Source: Gallionella sp.
Lineage (GTDB): Bacteria > Pseudomonadota > Gammaproteobacteria > Burkholderiales > Gallionellaceae
DNA: 12,695 bases
Assembly (NCBI GenBank): GCA_030690245.1
Contig: JAUYGW010000159.1
Location: 1 to 12,695, forward strand
Direction: 5' to 3'
Both the position numbers and the translations under genes were made by a program. The notes under the pieces were generated by a model. It was not told the origin of the DNA, searched no databases, and saw nothing but the letters and a program-made list of their open reading frames with translations. Positions 1 through 6,994 of the stretch are shown in pieces. Numbering within the stretch: position 1 is the stretch's first letter; the number at the start of each line of letters is the position of its first letter.

Positions 1-148
1 GGGCACCGAAATGGTCATGCCCGGCGACAATGTCAGCATTACCGTCAGCCTGATCAACCCAATCGCGATGGAAGAAGGCCTGCGTTTCGCGATCCGCGAA
101 GGTGGTCGTACTGTCGGCGCAGGTGTGGTTGCAAAGATTATCGAGTAA
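1..148 (+). CDS. tuf: Elongation factor Tu, C-terminal fragment
   Basis: This is the last 48 residues of EF-Tu, cut by the window edge; the reading frame starts at base 2 and stops with TAA at 146-148. EF-Tu is the GTPase that carries aminoacyl-tRNA to the ribosomal A site. The visible part is the end of beta-barrel domain 3, recognised from MVMPGDN and the near-invariant [17 protein letters not shown] followed by AKIIE. The GTP-binding domain lies outside the window. It is the last gene of the str block (normally rpsL-rpsG-fusA-tuf). No T-tract terminator follows it, so read-through into rpsJ is likely (inference). Confidence 0.97.
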   Translation, partial: GTEMVMPGDNVSITVSLINPIAMEEGLRFAIREGGRTVGAGVVAKIIE

Positions 149-163
149 GGCTACAATGCGCGC

Positions 164-197
164 CCTCGCGTGACCCGAGGTGATTAGTGGGTCGCGC
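164..197 (+). promoter_or_regulatory. Two mutually exclusive hairpins in the tuf-rpsJ leader
   Basis: Seen in the sequence: CCTCG (164-168) can pair with CGAGG (176-180). Alternatively, GCGTGACCC (168-176) can pair with GGGTCGCGC (189-197), giving nine pairs with one G-U and a 12-nt loop. The two stems share bases 168 and 176-180, so both cannot form together. No run of T follows either, so neither looks like an intrinsic terminator. A role as a regulatory switch for the S10 block is inference only. Confidence 0.4.
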
Positions 198-202
198 GAT
201 TC

Positions 203-211
203 GTTCTTTAA
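203..211 (+). promoter_or_regulatory. boxA-like element upstream of rpsJ (nusE)
   Basis: GTTCTTTAA at 203-211 matches the core of the boxA antitermination element (E. coli rrn form GCTCTTTAA) with one difference, C to T at position 2. boxA RNA is bound by the NusB-S10 (NusE) heterodimer. This copy lies 35 nt before the start of the gene for S10 itself. It is followed after three bases by a small stem, GCGGC (215-219) with GCCGC (223-227) and a 3-nt loop. A nine-base A/T-rich match can arise by chance, so the function is a hypothesis. Confidence 0.45.
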
Positions 212-246
212 TTAGCGGCATTGCCGCGTAAAAGTAAGAGAGAATT

Positions 247-558
247 ATGCAAAGTCAAAAAATTCGCATTCGCCTCAAGGCGTTCGATTATCGCTTGATC
301 GACCAGTCGGCGGCGCAGATTGTTGAGACTGCCAAGCGTACTGGCGCGGTGGTAAATGGCCCGGTGCCATTGCCAACCAAGATTGAGCGCTTCGACGTGT
401 TGCGCTCTCCGCATGTCAACAAGACTTCGCGTGATCAGTTTGAAATTCGCACCCATTTGCGTTTGATGGACATCGTTGACCCTACCGATAAGACGGTAGA
501 CGCGTTGATGAAGCTGGATTTGCCGGCCGGTGTGGATGTTGAGATCAAGTTACAGTAG
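247..558 (+). CDS. rpsJ: 30S ribosomal protein S10 / NusE
   Basis: 103 aa, the usual length for bacterial S10. It sits in the 3' major (head) domain of the 30S subunit. As NusE it also pairs with NusB on boxA RNA and contacts NusG, linking transcription with translation. Recognisable segments are [10 protein letters not shown] (5-14), [12 protein letters not shown] (38-49) and [23 protein letters not shown] (54-76), followed by the conserved end [10 protein letters not shown]. The long loop around 45-65 reaches into the 30S head. The ATG at 247 is preceded by a purine-rich stretch, AAGAGAG. It opens the S10 block 98 nt after tuf; the possible regulatory signals in between are listed separately. 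Confidence 0.98.
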   Translation: MQSQKIRIRLKAFDYRLIDQSAAQIVETAKRTGAVVNGPVPLPTKIERFDVLRSPHVNKTSRDQFEIRTHLRLMDIVDPTDKTVDALMKLDLPAGVDVEIKLQ

Positions 559-583
559 TCATTGCACCAAGCAGCAAAAAATC

Positions 584-604
584 GGTTGACCAATTGTAGT
601 CACC
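584..604 (+). promoter_or_regulatory. Small bulged hairpin before rplC
   Basis: In the 68-nt rpsJ-rplC gap, GGTTGAC (584-590, with T587 bulged) can pair with GTCACC (599-604) around an eight-base loop. It ends about 10 nt before the rplC Shine-Dalgarno at 614-619. There is no U-tract, so it is not an intrinsic terminator. It may affect rplC initiation or mRNA processing, but nothing in the sequence proves a role. Confidence 0.25.
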
Positions 605-626
605 CCCTTAACAAGAGGAAATTAAA

Positions 627-1271
627 ATGAGCTTAGGACTTGTCGGTCGCAAGATTGGCATGACCCGCGTGTTCACCGAAGACGGTTCGTCGTTGCCGGT
701 GACAGTGCTGGAAGTGTCAAATAATCGTGTCACTCAGGTTAAATCCGTTGATACCGATGGCTATACCGCTGTGCAATTGGCACACGGTGCACGTCGCCCC
801 AGCCGCGTCACCAAGGCTGCCGCCGGACATTACGCCAAGGCGGGTGTTGAAGCCGGGAATGCACTTAAGGAATTCACCGTATCCCCTGAGCAGCTGGAAG
901 GCCTGAAGGCAGGCTCCACGGTCAGCGTGGAGATTTTTCAGGTAGGTCAACTCGTTGATGTGACGGGCACCTCCAAAGGTAAGGGTTACGCAGGCACCAT
1001 TAAGCGCCACCACTTCAAGTCTGGCCGCGCATCGCACGGTAACTCGAAGTCGCATAATGTGCCGGGCTCTATCGGTATGGCGCAAGATCCGGGTCGCGTG
1101 TTCCCAGGTAAGCGCATGACCGGCCACCTCGGTGATGTGCAGCGCACCGTTCAAAATCTACAAATCGTTCGTGTTGATGTCGCGCGCCAATTGTTGCTGG
1201 TTAAAGGCGCCGTTCCAGGCTGCACAAACAGCAGCATTATCGTGCGTCCCGCAGTGAAGGCAGGTGCATGA
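627..1271 (+). CDS. rplC: 50S ribosomal protein L3
   Basis: 214 aa, close to the 205-215 usual for L3. L3 is an early-assembly protein that binds the 3' end of 23S rRNA, and its long loop reaches toward the peptidyl-transferase centre. It starts [16 protein letters not shown]. The loop contains the signature [18 protein letters not shown] (about 127-144) and [19 protein letters not shown]. Gln153 aligns with the glutamine that PrmB methylates in E. coli (Gln150), so it is probably methylated here if PrmB is present (inference). A strong AGAGGA at 614-619 sets the start. The stop overlaps the start of rplD. Confidence 0.98.
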   Translation: MSLGLVGRKIGMTRVFTEDGSSLPVTVLEVSNNRVTQVKSVDTDGYTAVQLAHGARRPSRVTKAAAGHYAKAGVEAGNALKEFTVSPEQLEGLKAGSTVSVEIFQVGQLVDVTGTSKGKGYAGTIKRHHFKSGRASHGNSKSHNVPGSIGMAQDPGRVFPGKRMTGHLGDVQRTVQNLQIVRVDVARQLLLVKGAVPGCTNSSIIVRPAVKAGA

Positions 1272-1897
1272 TGGAACTTAAAGTCATTAATGATAAGGGG
1301 CAGGCGACTGCCAATCTGAGCGCATCCGATGAATTGTTCGGTCGCGAATACAACGAAGACTTGGTTCATCAGCTGGTCACCGCTTATATGGCCAATTCGC
1401 GTGGCGGCAACAGCAAGCAAAAGGGCCGCAGCGAAATCGCCAAGAGTACGCGCAAACCATTTGCGCAAAAAGGCACCGGACGTGCGCGCGCCGGTATGGC
1501 ATCCAGCCCGTTGTGGCGTGGCGGTGGCAAGATTTTCCCGAACACCGGCGAAGAAAATTACACCCAAAAGATCAATCGCAAGATGTATCGCGCCGGGCTG
1601 GCAGCTATTTTATCCAGGCTAGTCAGCGAAAACCGTTTGGTGGTAGTGGACAGCTTGACTGTCGACGCGCCAAAAACCAAGCTGCTGGCGCAAAAGATCA
1701 AGGGGATGGGGTTGAATTCCGGGCGCGTGTTGATTATTACGGATAGCGTTGACGAAAACCTGTACCTGTCTGCGCGCAATTTGCCAAACGTGCTGGTGCT
1801 GGAAGCCAATCAGGCCGACCCGGTCAGCTTGGTGCGTTTCCAGAACGTGGTCGTCACGCGTAATGCCGTGGCTAAAATTGAGGAGATGTTTGCATGA
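1268..1897 (+). CDS. rplD: 50S ribosomal protein L4
   Basis: 209 aa; L4 is usually 200-210. It has a globular domain on the solvent side and an extended basic loop, about 44-95, that lines the peptide exit tunnel. The loop carries [11 protein letters not shown] and [14 protein letters not shown], the tunnel region where macrolide-resistance changes occur in other bacteria. In E. coli free L4 represses its own operon through the S10 leader; that leader structure is not recognisable here. ATGATG at 1268-1273 gives two possible starts. The first overlaps rplC by 4 nt and the second by 1 nt, and either fits translational coupling. Confidence 0.97.
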   Translation: MMELKVINDKGQATANLSASDELFGREYNEDLVHQLVTAYMANSRGGNSKQKGRSEIAKSTRKPFAQKGTGRARAGMASSPLWRGGGKIFPNTGEENYTQKINRKMYRAGLAAILSRLVSENRLVVVDSLTVDAPKTKLLAQKIKGMGLNSGRVLIITDSVDENLYLSARNLPNVLVLEANQADPVSLVRFQNVVVTRNAVAKIEEMFA

Positions 1898-2211
1898 GTA
1901 CCCAACAATTCAGCCAGGAGCGTTTGATGAAGGTGTTGCTTGCTCCGCAAATCTCCGAAAAGGCGACTTACGTCGCCGAGAAAAATGAGCAGGTGATTTT
2001 TCGCGTTGTAACGGATGCGACCAAGCCGGAAATCAAGGCTGCCGTCGAAATGATGTTCAAGGTGAGCGTGGATAGCGTGCAAGTGACTAACGTCAAGGGC
2101 AAGGTAAAACGCGCGGGTCGTTTTTCCGGTCGCCGTAACAACTGGAAAAAGGCTTATGTCTGCTTGGCTTCCGGTCAGGAAATCAATTTTGCTCCAAGTG
2201 AGCAAGGGTAA
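1894..2211 (+). CDS. rplW: 50S ribosomal protein L23
   Basis: 105 aa, slightly longer than the roughly 100 aa of E. coli because of a short polar N-terminus (MSTQQFSQ). L23 sits at the exit of the peptide tunnel and is the docking site for trigger factor and SRP. The core starts [22 protein letters not shown]. Ser21-Glu22 align with the E. coli Ser17-Glu18 contact for trigger factor. [23 protein letters not shown] is the basic rRNA-binding hairpin near the C-terminus. It overlaps rplD by 4 nt (ATGA), so the two are probably translationally coupled. Confidence 0.97.
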   Translation: MSTQQFSQERLMKVLLAPQISEKATYVAEKNEQVIFRVVTDATKPEIKAAVEMMFKVSVDSVQVTNVKGKVKRAGRFSGRRNNWKKAYVCLASGQEINFAPSEQG

Positions 2212-2216
2212 TTATC

Positions 2217-3044
2217 ATGGCATTGATTAAATTAAAACCGACAACTCCGGGGCAGCGTGCAGTAGTGCGCGTTGTCAATCCAGAACTGCATAAAGGCAAG
2301 CCGGTCGCCGCACTGCTGGAAAAGCAGACTAGGACTGCAGGCCGAAACAATAACGGGCATATCACGACCCGCCATATGGGCGGCGGCCATAAGCAGCATT
2401 ATCGCCTGGTGGACTTCAAACGTGACAAAGATGGTATTCCTGCGACTGTTGAACGTTTGGAATATGATCCAAACCGTAGCGCAAACTTGGCTTTGTTGTG
2501 TTACGCCGATGGTGAGCGCCGTTATATTATCGCGCCTAAGGGCGTTGCAGCCGGAGCGACCTTGGTGAGCGGGTCGGAAGCACCAATCAAGCCGGGTAAT
2601 GCCTTGCCTTTGCGCAATGTCCCGGTCGGCTCGACTATTCATTGCATCGAAATGTTGCCAGGCAAGGGTGCGCAATTGGCGCGTTCTGCAGGCACTTCCG
2701 TGCAACTGTTGGCGCGCGAAGGCAGCTACGCACAATTGCGGTTGCGCTCTGGCGAAATCCGTAAAGTGCATATCGATTGCAAAGCGACCTTGGGCGAGGT
2801 GGGGAATTCTGAACATAGTCTGCGATCCATCGGCAAGGCCGGTGCGATGCGTTGGCGCGGTGTTCGCCCGACCGTGCGCGGTGTGGTAATGAATCCGGTC
2901 GATCACCCGCATGGCGGCGGCGAAGGTAAGACTGCAGCTGGCCGTCATCCGGTCAGTCCATGGGGTGTGCCAGCCAAGGGCTTCCGCACACGTCGCAACA
3001 AGCGCACTAGCGGCATGATCGTGCGTCGTCGCTTTCAGGTTTAA
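2217..3044 (+). CDS. rplB: 50S ribosomal protein L2
   Basis: 275 aa, the normal length (273-277). L2 is one of the most conserved ribosomal proteins; it is needed for subunit joining and peptidyl-transferase assembly. An OB-fold segment, about 60-130, precedes an SH3-like domain and a long basic C-terminal tail. [19 protein letters not shown] (42-60) is the conserved N-terminal signature. [14 protein letters not shown] (225-238) includes His230, which corresponds to the functionally important His229 of E. coli. The tail ends in [16 protein letters not shown] at 2204-2208 precedes the ATG, 5 nt after rplW. Confidence 0.98.
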   Translation: MALIKLKPTTPGQRAVVRVVNPELHKGKPVAALLEKQTRTAGRNNNGHITTRHMGGGHKQHYRLVDFKRDKDGIPATVERLEYDPNRSANLALLCYADGERRYIIAPKGVAAGATLVSGSEAPIKPGNALPLRNVPVGSTIHCIEMLPGKGAQLARSAGTSVQLLAREGSYAQLRLRSGEIRKVHIDCKATLGEVGNSEHSLRSIGKAGAMRWRGVRPTVRGVVMNPVDHPHGGGEGKTAAGRHPVSPWGVPAKGFRTRRNKRTSGMIVRRRFQV

Positions 3045-3057
3045 GGGGTAAGTAAAC

Positions 3058-3339
3058 ATGGCACGTTCTATTAAAAAAGGTCCATTTGTTGACGCTCACT
3101 TGCTCAAAAAAATTGAGACAGTGCGCGCAACCAACGATAAACGCCCGGTGAAAACCTGGTCACGCCGTTCAACGGTGCTGCCTGAATTCGTCGGCCTGAC
3201 AATTGCGGTACACAACGGTAAGCAGCATATCCCGGTGTATGTATCCGAAAACATGGTGGGTCACAAATTGGGTGAGTTTTCCCTGACGCGCACCTTCAAG
3301 GGACATGCCGCTGATAAAAAAGCCGCAGTCAAGAAATAG
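3058..3339 (+). CDS. rpsS: 30S ribosomal protein S19
   Basis: 93 aa, standard length. S19 forms a complex with S13 in the 30S head, near the A-site finger of 23S rRNA. It starts with the diagnostic [38 protein letters not shown] and [17 protein letters not shown] follow in the usual order. AAGGGG at 3043-3048, overlapping the rplB stop, serves the ATG at 3058. It lies 13 nt after rplB and 6 nt before rplV. Confidence 0.98.
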   Translation: MARSIKKGPFVDAHLLKKIETVRATNDKRPVKTWSRRSTVLPEFVGLTIAVHNGKQHIPVYVSENMVGHKLGEFSLTRTFKGHAADKKAAVKK

Positions 3340-3345
3340 GGAGGC

Positions 3346-3681
3346 ATGATGACAACGACTATTGCAGTTGCAAGAAATATTCATCTTTCCGCACAGAAAG
3401 GCCGCTTGGTTGCAGATCAGATTCGCGGCTTGCCGGTTGCGCAAGCACTCAACATCTTGTCCTTCAGCCCGAAGAAAGGTGCTGGGATCATCAAGAAGGC
3501 ACTGGAATCCGCAATTGCGAATGCCGAGCATAACGATGGCGCGGATATCGATGAGTTGAAGGTGAAAACCATTTATATCGATAAGGCGGCATCGCTAAAG
3601 CGTTTCATGGCGCGCGCTAAGGGCCGTGGCAACAAAATTGAAAAGCAGACCTGCCACATTACGGTCAGCGTCGGGAGCTAG
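3346..3681 (+). CDS. rplV: 50S ribosomal protein L22
   Basis: 111 aa, usual for L22 (about 110). L22 binds all six domains of 23S rRNA, and its beta-hairpin lines the narrow part of the exit tunnel opposite L4. [18 protein letters not shown] (about 14-31) and [13 protein letters not shown] are family signatures. [21 protein letters not shown] near the C-terminus is the tunnel hairpin, where macrolide-resistance indels arise in other species. A GGGAGG (3339-3344) overlaps the rpsS stop. ATGATG at 3346-3351 leaves the first methionine ambiguous by one codon. Confidence 0.98.
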   Translation: MMTTTIAVARNIHLSAQKGRLVADQIRGLPVAQALNILSFSPKKGAGIIKKALESAIANAEHNDGADIDELKVKTIYIDKAASLKRFMARAKGRGNKIEKQTCHITVSVGS

Positions 3682-3690
3682 GGGCAAATT

Positions 3691-4398
3691 ATGGGACAAA
3701 AAATTCATCCAACCGGCTTCCGGTTGTGCGTTCGCAAAAACTGGGATTCCAAGTGGTTCGCAAACAGCAAGAATTTTGCTGACTTGCTGCTCAAGGATAT
3801 CGAAGTTCGTGCTTTCCTGAAAAAGAAGCTGGCTTCTGCCGGCGTATCCAAAGTCATCATCGAGCGCCCGGCCAAGAACGCCAAAGTAACTATTTACACT
3901 GCGCGTCCCGGCATGGTGATAGGTAAAAAAGGCGAGGATATCGAAGCGTTGCGTGCCGAATTGCGCAAGCGCATGGGTTTACAATCTGTTGATGTTGCTA
4001 TTGAAGAAGTACGCAAGCCGGAAATCGATGCGCAATTGATCGCCGACAGCATCACCGCTCAACTTGAAAAGCGCATCATGTTCCGCCGCGCCATGAAGCG
4101 TGCGATGCAAAATGCGATGCGCCTGGGTGCGCAAGGTATCAAGATTATGAGTGCGGGTCGTTTGAACGGTATTGAAATCGCTCGCACCGAGTGGTATCGA
4201 GAAGGACGTGTGCCATTGCATACCCTGCGTGCCGATATTGACTACGGTACTTCCGAAGCGAAGACTACCTATGGCATCATCGGCGTGAAGGTTTGGGTGT
4301 TCAAAGGCGAAATTGGTCAGGAAGTTGCTGCACCAGTCGCCGCTGAACCGGAAAAGAAAGTAAGAAAGTCGGGAGCTAAGCATGCTACAGCCAGCTAG
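3691..4398 (+). CDS. rpsC: 30S ribosomal protein S3
   Basis: 235 aa (E. coli 233). S3 lies at the mRNA entry tunnel and has helicase activity with S4 and S5. It starts [13 protein letters not shown] type II KH domain follows, with the GKKG loop at 78-81 inside [18 protein letters not shown]. The C-terminal domain carries [31 protein letters not shown]. The last 30 or so residues are a low-complexity A/P/E/K tail. The end of this tail is translated in another frame as the start of L16, a 17-nt overlap with rplP. Confidence 0.98.
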   Translation: MGQKIHPTGFRLCVRKNWDSKWFANSKNFADLLLKDIEVRAFLKKKLASAGVSKVIIERPAKNAKVTIYTARPGMVIGKKGEDIEALRAELRKRMGLQSVDVAIEEVRKPEIDAQLIADSITAQLEKRIMFRRAMKRAMQNAMRLGAQGIKIMSAGRLNGIEIARTEWYREGRVPLHTLRADIDYGTSEAKTTYGIIGVKVWVFKGEIGQEVAAPVAAEPEKKVRKSGAKHATAS

Positions 4399-4798
4399 AA
4401 GAAAATACCGCAAGGAACAGAAGGGCCGTAATACCGGTATTGCCACCCGTGGCAACAAGGTCAGTTTCGGTGAGTTTGGCCTGAAGGCGGTTGCACGCGG
4501 CCGCTTGACGGCACGTCAAATTGAGGCTGCACGCCGTGCGATGACCCGCCACATCAAACGGGGTGGTCGTATCTGGATTCGTATTTTTCCGGACAAGCCA
4601 ATTTCCAAAAAACCGGCCGAAGTGCGCATGGGTAATGGTAAGGGCAATCCAGAGTTTTACGTTGCCGAGATTCAGCCAGGCAAGATGTTGTACGAAATGG
4701 ACGGCGTGAATGAAACCTTGGCGCGCGAAGCATTCCGTTTGGCATCTGCAAAGTTGCCGATTGCGACGACATTCGTAATTAGACAGGTAGGGGCATAA
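4382..4798 (+). CDS. rplP: 50S ribosomal protein L16
   Basis: 138 aa (E. coli 136). L16 binds near the A site and is needed for late 50S assembly. The start [19 protein letters not shown] matches the family start exactly, so the 17-nt overlap with rpsC in the +1 frame is real rather than a mis-called start. [37 protein letters not shown] (61-97) is the core signature. Arg82 aligns with E. coli Arg81, the residue hydroxylated by the oxygenase RoxA/YcfD. The GGGAG Shine-Dalgarno lies inside rpsC at 4370-4374. Confidence 0.98.
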   Translation: MLQPARRKYRKEQKGRNTGIATRGNKVSFGEFGLKAVARGRLTARQIEAARRAMTRHIKRGGRIWIRIFPDKPISKKPAEVRMGNGKGNPEFYVAEIQPGKMLYEMDGVNETLAREAFRLASAKLPIATTFVIRQVGA

Positions 4799-4799
4799 C

Positions 4800-4991
4800 A
4801 TGAAGGCGAGTGAATTGAGAGCCAAATCTGCGGTTGATTTGCAACAAGAGACGCTGGCGCTGACCAAGGCACAATTTGGCCTGCGCATGCAAGTTGCGAC
4901 GCAGCAAATGACCAATACCAGCGAGTTGCGCAAAGTGCGCCGTGATATCGCCCGCGTAAAGACAGTATTGAAAGAGAAGGGTGCCCAGTGA
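4800..4991 (+). CDS. rpmC: 50S ribosomal protein L29
   Basis: 63 aa, the typical size of this helical-hairpin protein. L29 sits beside L23 at the exit of the peptide tunnel. The first helix starts [17 protein letters not shown], then [30 protein letters not shown] forms the second helix with the conserved family signature. It starts one base after the rplP stop. It ends with TGA overlapping the rpsQ ATG by one base. Confidence 0.97.
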   Translation: MKASELRAKSAVDLQQETLALTKAQFGLRMQVATQQMTNTSELRKVRRDIARVKTVLKEKGAQ

Positions 4992-5272
4992 TGAGCGATT
5001 CCAAAGTAATAAGTGATTCCAAGCTGAAACGTACCCTGACCGGTACTGTGGTGAGCGACAAGATGGACAAGACTGTAACGGTTTTGGTGGAACGCAAGGT
5101 GAAACACCCTCTGCTGGGTAAAATTGTTCGCGTCTCCAAAAAATATCACGCGCACGATGAGGCCAATGAGTTTCATACCGGCGATGCGGTCATGATTGAA
5201 GAATGCCGCCCGCTTGCCAAAACCAAGAGCTGGCGAGTTGCAAAGTTGCTTGTAAGGGCTGCCGCGAACTAA
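4991..5272 (+). CDS. rpsQ: 30S ribosomal protein S17
   Basis: 93 aa from the ATG at 4991. S17 is an OB-fold, primary-binding protein of the 30S body. [30 protein letters not shown] (15-44) and the Y-H-A-H-D segment are diagnostic. A GTG at 4988 would add one residue, but the ATG gives the usual TGATG junction with rpmC, so I chose it. The N-terminus is about 8 residues longer than in E. coli and contains SDSK twice (2-5 and 9-12), encoded by a near-duplicate GATTCCAA. It is the last gene of the S10 block, with AAGGG at 4978-4982 upstream. Confidence 0.96.
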   Translation: MSDSKVISDSKLKRTLTGTVVSDKMDKTVTVLVERKVKHPLLGKIVRVSKKYHAHDEANEFHTGDAVMIEECRPLAKTKSWRVAKLLVRAAAN

Positions 5273-5285
5273 TTTTAGTTTTTGC

Positions 5286-5313
5286 TTGCGTCTTTCCAAA
5301 ATTCGAATATAAT
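5286..5313 (+). promoter_or_regulatory. Probable sigma70-type promoter of the spc block
   Basis: A perfect -10 hexamer TATAAT lies at 5308-5313, and a partial -35 TTGCGT at 5286-5291, with a 16-nt spacer. Transcription would start near 5320. The bases after the -10 (GAGCGG) are G/C-rich, as in stringently controlled ribosomal promoters; control by ppGpp is inference. The position, between rpsQ and rplN, is where the E. coli spc promoter also lies. The 133-nt gap is the longest gap in the window. Confidence 0.8.
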
Positions 5314-5319
5314 GAGCGG

Positions 5320-5405
5320 CTTCGTTTCATCGCCGTTAGCGGCGACCTAACCCAAACGGGTTCCAAAACTGGCCGCCGTGAGCGGAAAAAGTTGGAGATT
5401 AAATA
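5320..5405 (+). promoter_or_regulatory. Hairpin-rich leader of rplN with a repeated element
   Basis: The predicted 5' leader holds three small stems. TCGCCG (5330-5335) pairs with CGGCGA (5340-5345) across a TTAG loop. AACCC (5349-5353) pairs with GGGTT (5358-5362). CCGC (5373-5376) pairs with GCGG (5382-5385). A 12-base sequence occurs twice with one change: CGCCGTTAGCGG at 5331-5342 and CGCCGTGAGCGG at 5374-5385. The Shine-Dalgarno GGAG (5393-5396) comes right after the last stem. A protein-binding or mRNA-stability role is possible but unproven. Confidence 0.5.
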
Positions 5406-5774
5406 ATGATACAAATGCAGTCCGTTTTAGATGTAGCTGACAACACTGGTGCGCGCTCTGTAATGTGCATCAAGGTGTTGGGCGGTTCCAAACGCCGTTA
5501 CGCTTCTGTTGGTGATGTCATCAAGGTTAGCATCAAAGATGCAGCTCCTCGCGGTCGCGTAAAAAAAGGTGAGGTGTATAACGCCGTAGTAGTGCGCACC
5601 GCCAAGGGTGTGCGTCGCCCGGATGGTTCGCTGATTAAATTTGATGGTAATGCTGCGGTTTTGCTTAATGCCAAACTGGAACCTATCGGCACGCGCATCT
5701 TTGGGCCGGTGACACGCGAGTTGCGTACCGAAAAGTTCATGAAGATCGTTTCGCTTGCGCCTGAAGTGCTGTAA
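5406..5774 (+). CDS. rplN: 50S ribosomal protein L14
   Basis: 122 aa, near-invariant length (122-123). L14 is a beta-barrel protein at the subunit interface, contacting 16S rRNA helix 14, and is the target of the silencing factor RsfS. It starts [48 protein letters not shown] (69-89) and [15 protein letters not shown] (93-107) are the family signatures. It is first in the spc block, preceded by the predicted promoter and GGAG at 5393-5396. Confidence 0.98.
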   Translation: MIQMQSVLDVADNTGARSVMCIKVLGGSKRRYASVGDVIKVSIKDAAPRGRVKKGEVYNAVVVRTAKGVRRPDGSLIKFDGNAAVLLNAKLEPIGTRIFGPVTRELRTEKFMKIVSLAPEVL

Positions 5775-5802
5775 GCGAAAACAGATCGAGTCGAGGAAAA
5801 TC

Positions 5803-6117
5803 ATGCGCAAGATCAAGAAAAACGATGATGTTATCGTAATCGCAGGTAAAGACAAGGGTAACCGTGGCAATGTGCTGCAGGTGCTTGGTGATCACCTGTT
5901 GGTTGGCGGCATCAATAGAGTCAAGAAGCACCAGAAGCCTAATCCGACAAAGGGGATGACTGGCGGGATCGTGGAAAAGGAGGCGCCGATTCATGTTTCG
6001 AATGTGGCGATCTACAACACGGCCGCCAAGAAGGGTGATCGAGTCGGTATTAAAACTCTGGAAGATGGACGCAAGGTTCGTGTGTTCAAGTCCAGTGGCG
6101 AAATGATTGACGCTTAA
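5803..6117 (+). CDS. rplX: 50S ribosomal protein L24
   Basis: 104 aa from the ATG at 5803. L24 is an assembly initiator that binds the 5' end of 23S rRNA. A KOW motif lies at about 8-27 ([20 protein letters not shown]). [22 protein letters not shown] and [25 protein letters not shown] follow as in the family. A frame-open upstream TTG at 5755 would add 16 residues inside rplN; I rejected it because [10 protein letters not shown] is the normal start and GAGGA (5793-5797) is correctly spaced before 5803. Confidence 0.97.
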   Translation: MRKIKKNDDVIVIAGKDKGNRGNVLQVLGDHLLVGGINRVKKHQKPNPTKGMTGGIVEKEAPIHVSNVAIYNTAAKKGDRVGIKTLEDGRKVRVFKSSGEMIDA

Positions 6118-6129
6118 GGGGTATAGAGC

Positions 6130-6669
6130 ATGGCTCGTTTGTATGAGTTTTACAAAGACAAGGTTGCAAATGACCTGATGAAGCAGTTTGGCTACAAATC
6201 CATCATGGAAGTGCCGCGCATCGAGAAAATTACCCTGAATATGGGGGTCGGTGAGGCGGTAGCGGACAAGAAGGTGATGGAGTTTGCGGTTGGTGATATG
6301 CAAAAGATTGCTGGCCAAAAACCGATAGTCACGTTGTCCAAGAAGTCCATTGCCGGCTTCAAGATTCGTGAAGGTTATCCAGTTGGTTGTAAGGTGACGC
6401 TGCGCAAGCTGCGCATGTATGAATTCCTGGATCGCTTGATTTCAGTTGCGATTCCGCGTGTTCGCGATTTCCGTGGTATTTCCGGAAAATCTTTTGATGG
6501 TCGCGGCAACTACAACATGGGCATTAAAGAGCAGATTATTTTTCCGGAAATTGAGTATGAAAAGATTGATGCGTTGCGTGGCATGAATATTACCATTACT
6601 ACCTCCGCGAAGACTGATGAAGAGGCCAAGGCTCTGCTGTTGGCATTCAAACTCCCATTAAAGAAATGA
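6130..6669 (+). CDS. rplE: 50S ribosomal protein L5
   Basis: 179 aa, exactly the usual length. L5 binds 5S rRNA together with L18 and L25, and makes an intersubunit bridge with S13. It starts [38 protein letters not shown] (28-43), [25 protein letters not shown] (62-86) and [19 protein letters not shown] (138-156) are signatures. AAGGGG (6116-6121) overlaps the rplX stop. In E. coli S8 represses the spc operon by binding mRNA near the rplE start; I could not identify that site by eye here. Confidence 0.98.
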   Translation: MARLYEFYKDKVANDLMKQFGYKSIMEVPRIEKITLNMGVGEAVADKKVMEFAVGDMQKIAGQKPIVTLSKKSIAGFKIREGYPVGCKVTLRKLRMYEFLDRLISVAIPRVRDFRGISGKSFDGRGNYNMGIKEQIIFPEIEYEKIDALRGMNITITTSAKTDEEAKALLLAFKLPLKK

Positions 6670-6679
6670 GGGAATACTA

Positions 6680-6985
6680 ATGGCTAAGATGGCAGTAATT
6701 AACCGCGAGCAAAAACGTCGTGACACCGTAAAGAAGTTTGCGGCCAAACGTGCGGAATTGCAGGCGGCGATCTCCAACATGAAGCTCAGCGATGAAGAAC
6801 GTGCTGCTGCGCGTCTGAAGCTGCAAGCCTTGCCGCGCGATTCCAGCCCGGTTCGCTTGCGCAACCGCTGTGCATTGACGGGCCGCCCGCGCGGTACTTT
6901 CAGGAAGTTTGGTTTGGGGCGTATCAAAGTGCGTGAATTCGCGATGCGCGGTGAAATTCCCGGTATCGTTAAGGCCAGCTGGTAG
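6680..6985 (+). CDS. rpsN: 30S ribosomal protein S14, long zinc-free form
   Basis: 101 aa, the long form of S14 found in the 30S head. [27 protein letters not shown] is the N-terminal helix. [29 protein letters not shown] (60-88) is the conserved core. Only one cysteine, Cys64, is present, so the CXXC pairs of the short zinc-binding form are missing; this is the zinc-independent type usual in proteobacteria. GAGGG (6668-6672) overlaps the rplE stop. It lies 10 nt after rplE and 9 nt before rpsH. Confidence 0.98.
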   Translation: MAKMAVINREQKRRDTVKKFAAKRAELQAAISNMKLSDEERAAARLKLQALPRDSSPVRLRNRCALTGRPRGTFRKFGLGRIKVREFAMRGEIPGIVKASW

Positions 6986-6994
6986 GAGAAATAT

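Noticed and set aside
149..246. E. coli-type L4-responsive S10 leader
   Set aside because: The 98-nt gap is shorter than the E. coli leader, has no T-tract attenuator and shows no recognisable similarity to it; only the hairpins and the boxA-like motif are reported.
586..613. TTGACC with TTAACA as a promoter before rplC
   Set aside because: The -10 candidate is poor, and transcription would start within a few bases of the Shine-Dalgarno.
2232..3059. 275-codon open frame on the minus strand opposite rplB
   Set aside because: It lies wholly antisense to a certain L2 gene, its translation has no recognisable domain, and its openness follows from the codon bias of a highly expressed gene.
4988..4990. 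GTG start for rpsQ one codon before the ATG
   Set aside because: It cannot be ruled out, but the ATG at 4991 is the stronger codon and gives a standard TGATG junction; the difference is one residue.
5267..5284. Possible terminator after rpsQ (AACTA/TAGTT stem with T-run)
   Set aside because: The stem is 5 A/T-rich pairs and the T-run is broken by A and G, so it would be too weak for intrinsic termination.
4385..5299. 304-codon minus-strand open frame opposite rplP, rpmC and rpsQ
   Set aside because: It spans three certain genes in antisense, shows no family motif and has no promoter or ribosome-binding site evidence. Other long minus-strand frames in the window are shadows of the same kind.
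5203..5406. 67-codon plus-strand frame across the end of rpsQ and the rplN leader
   Set aside because: It runs through the predicted promoter and leader, its product is compositionally odd, and it has no Shine-Dalgarno.
5755..5802. Upstream TTG start for rplX
   Set aside because: It would extend L24 into rplN by 16 residues unlike any L24; the ATG at 5803 has a good GAGGA and the normal start sequence.
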